A stretch of DNA of 64,000 nucleotides from Megachile rotundata. Taxonomy: Eukaryota; Arthropoda; Insecta; Hymenoptera; Megachilidae. Each line of letters starts with the position of its first letter. The first letter of the stretch is position 1. Location: contig NW_027473316.1 in assembly GCF_050947335.1 (NCBI RefSeq), positions 3,410,001-3,474,000 on the forward strand, in the 5' to 3' direction. The position numbers and the translations under genes are program-made. The notes beneath the pieces are model-generated. The model saw only the letters and a list, made by a program, of their open reading frames with translations, was not told where the DNA came from and did no database searches. Positions 63,493 to 64,000 of this stretch are shown here, one piece after another.

Positions 63493-64000
63493 AGAGATTG
63501 TATAATTGTTTCTGTATGATTGTGTTTGTATGATTGCGATTGTATGATTGCGATTGTATGATTGTGATTGTGTGATTGTGATTGTGTGATTGTGATTGTG
63601 AGATTGTAATTGTATGATCGTGATTGTATGATCGTGATTGTATGATCGTGATTGTGAGATTGTGGTTGTATGATTGTGATTGTATGATTGTGATTGTATG
63701 ATTGTGATTGTATGATTGTGGTTGTATGATTGTGATTGTATGATTGTGATTGTATGATTGCGATTGTATGATTGCGATTGTATGATTGCGATTGTATGAT
63801 TGTGATTGTGTGATTGTGATTGTATGATTGTGATTGTATGATTGTGATTGTATGATTGTGATTGTATGATTGTGATTGTATGATTGTGATTGTATGATTG
63901 TGATTGTATGATTGTGATTGTATGATTGTGATTGTATGATTGTGATTGTATGATTGTGATTGTATGATTGTGATTGTATGATTGTGATTGTATGATTGTG
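63493..64000 (+). repeat. Terminal segment copy 2, cut by the window end
   Basis: Copy of 61,981 onward at 1,512 bp. From about 63,812 to the last base it is pure consensus, so the array clearly continues beyond the window. Confidence 0.88.

Larger units (their letters stand above)
1..64000 (+). repeat. 14-bp satellite array, consensus ATTGTATGATTGTG, fills the window
   Basis: The sequence is a head-to-tail array of ATTGTATGATTGTG from the first base to the last; both ends fall exactly on unit boundaries. The unit is internally a duplicated hexamer, GATTGT GATTGT AT. The consensus has no C on the + strand, and about 29 percent G+C. Units differ by scattered substitutions (for example GATCGTG, GATTGCG, TACGATTG, GATAGTG, GCATG, GCCTG) and by a few units with clustered substitutions (TTTCTG, TAATTAAGG, TCTTTCATTGCG). 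No stretch of non-repeat DNA longer than a unit was seen. It is most likely eukaryotic satellite DNA; function unknown. The orientation is constant, with no inverted block found. Confidence 0.98.

Noticed and set aside
1..64000. Telomere repeat, because one strand is G/T-rich.
   Set aside because: The unit is a 14-mer without TTAGGG, TTTAGGG, TTAGG or other known telomere words or runs of three or more G in the consensus. A subtelomeric position remains possible but cannot be shown.
1..64000. CRISPR array.
   Set aside because: There are no unique spacers and no cas genes; repeats are directly adjacent with a 14-bp period.
1..64000. Inverted or hairpin-forming segments.
   Set aside because: No block in opposite orientation was seen, and the near absence of C on the + strand excludes long G-C stems.
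1..64000. tRNA, rRNA or structured ncRNA genes.
   Set aside because: No stretch departs from the 14-bp repeat for longer than a unit, so there is no room for such genes.

Overview
The whole 64,000-base window is one uninterrupted satellite (minisatellite-type) array. I see no unique sequence, no credible gene, no RNA gene, no transposon and no CRISPR. The consensus unit on the + strand is the 14-mer ATTGTATGATTGTG, present about 4,571 times. It contains no C, so the + strand is G/T-rich (A3 T7 G4 C0) and the - strand is A/C-rich. It is built from a duplicated core, GATTGT + GATTGT + AT (6 + 8 bp). The size and style of the array suggest eukaryotic heterochromatin (pericentromeric, subtelomeric or a similar block). 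The species cannot be told from the sequence, and assembly error in such DNA must be kept in mind.

Because 14 is not a multiple of 3, three units (42 bp) make 14 codons. All three - strand frames therefore read the same 14-residue peptide (HNHTITIIQSQSYN, cyclically shifted) without a stop, while every + strand frame hits TGA. This explains the many long antisense open frames of up to 930 codons. They are by-products of the repeat, not genes.

The information in the window lies in the pattern of variant units. The 14-bp register holds from base 1 to base 64,000 with a net change of only -8 bp. That change is accounted for by two scars, -6 bp near 16,545 and -2 bp near 29,056. All other length changes I could measure are whole 14-bp units. 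About 100 copies of a heavily substituted cassette (TAATTAAGG, usually followed by TTTCTG) and a smaller set of other private variants act as barcodes. They show a layered higher-order repeat (HOR) structure.

Layout by class. Class 1 (alpha/beta) carries the GTAAGACTG cassettes, the GATCGTG blocks and the 15 GATTGGAATTG cassettes; it covers about 1-25.4 kb, 30.7-37.9 kb, 49.2-51.2 kb and, less clearly, 61.7-64 kb. Class 2 is made of recurring modules that I call E (203 bp), T (about 0.62-0.69 kb), R (about 1.2 kb) and Q (about 0.9-1.45 kb). It covers about 25.5-30.7, 38-49.2 and 51.4-61.7 kb, with one Q-like copy near 4.0-5.4 kb. Order E-T-R-Q is preserved at 39.3-43.2 kb and 57.8-61.7 kb. 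Recent tandem duplications of 3.2 kb, 1.4 kb, 938 bp and 546 bp (twice), and longer-range copies 1.5-19 kb apart, overlie this. The picture is of an array evolving by in-register unequal exchange or conversion of large blocks, with local gain and loss of single units.
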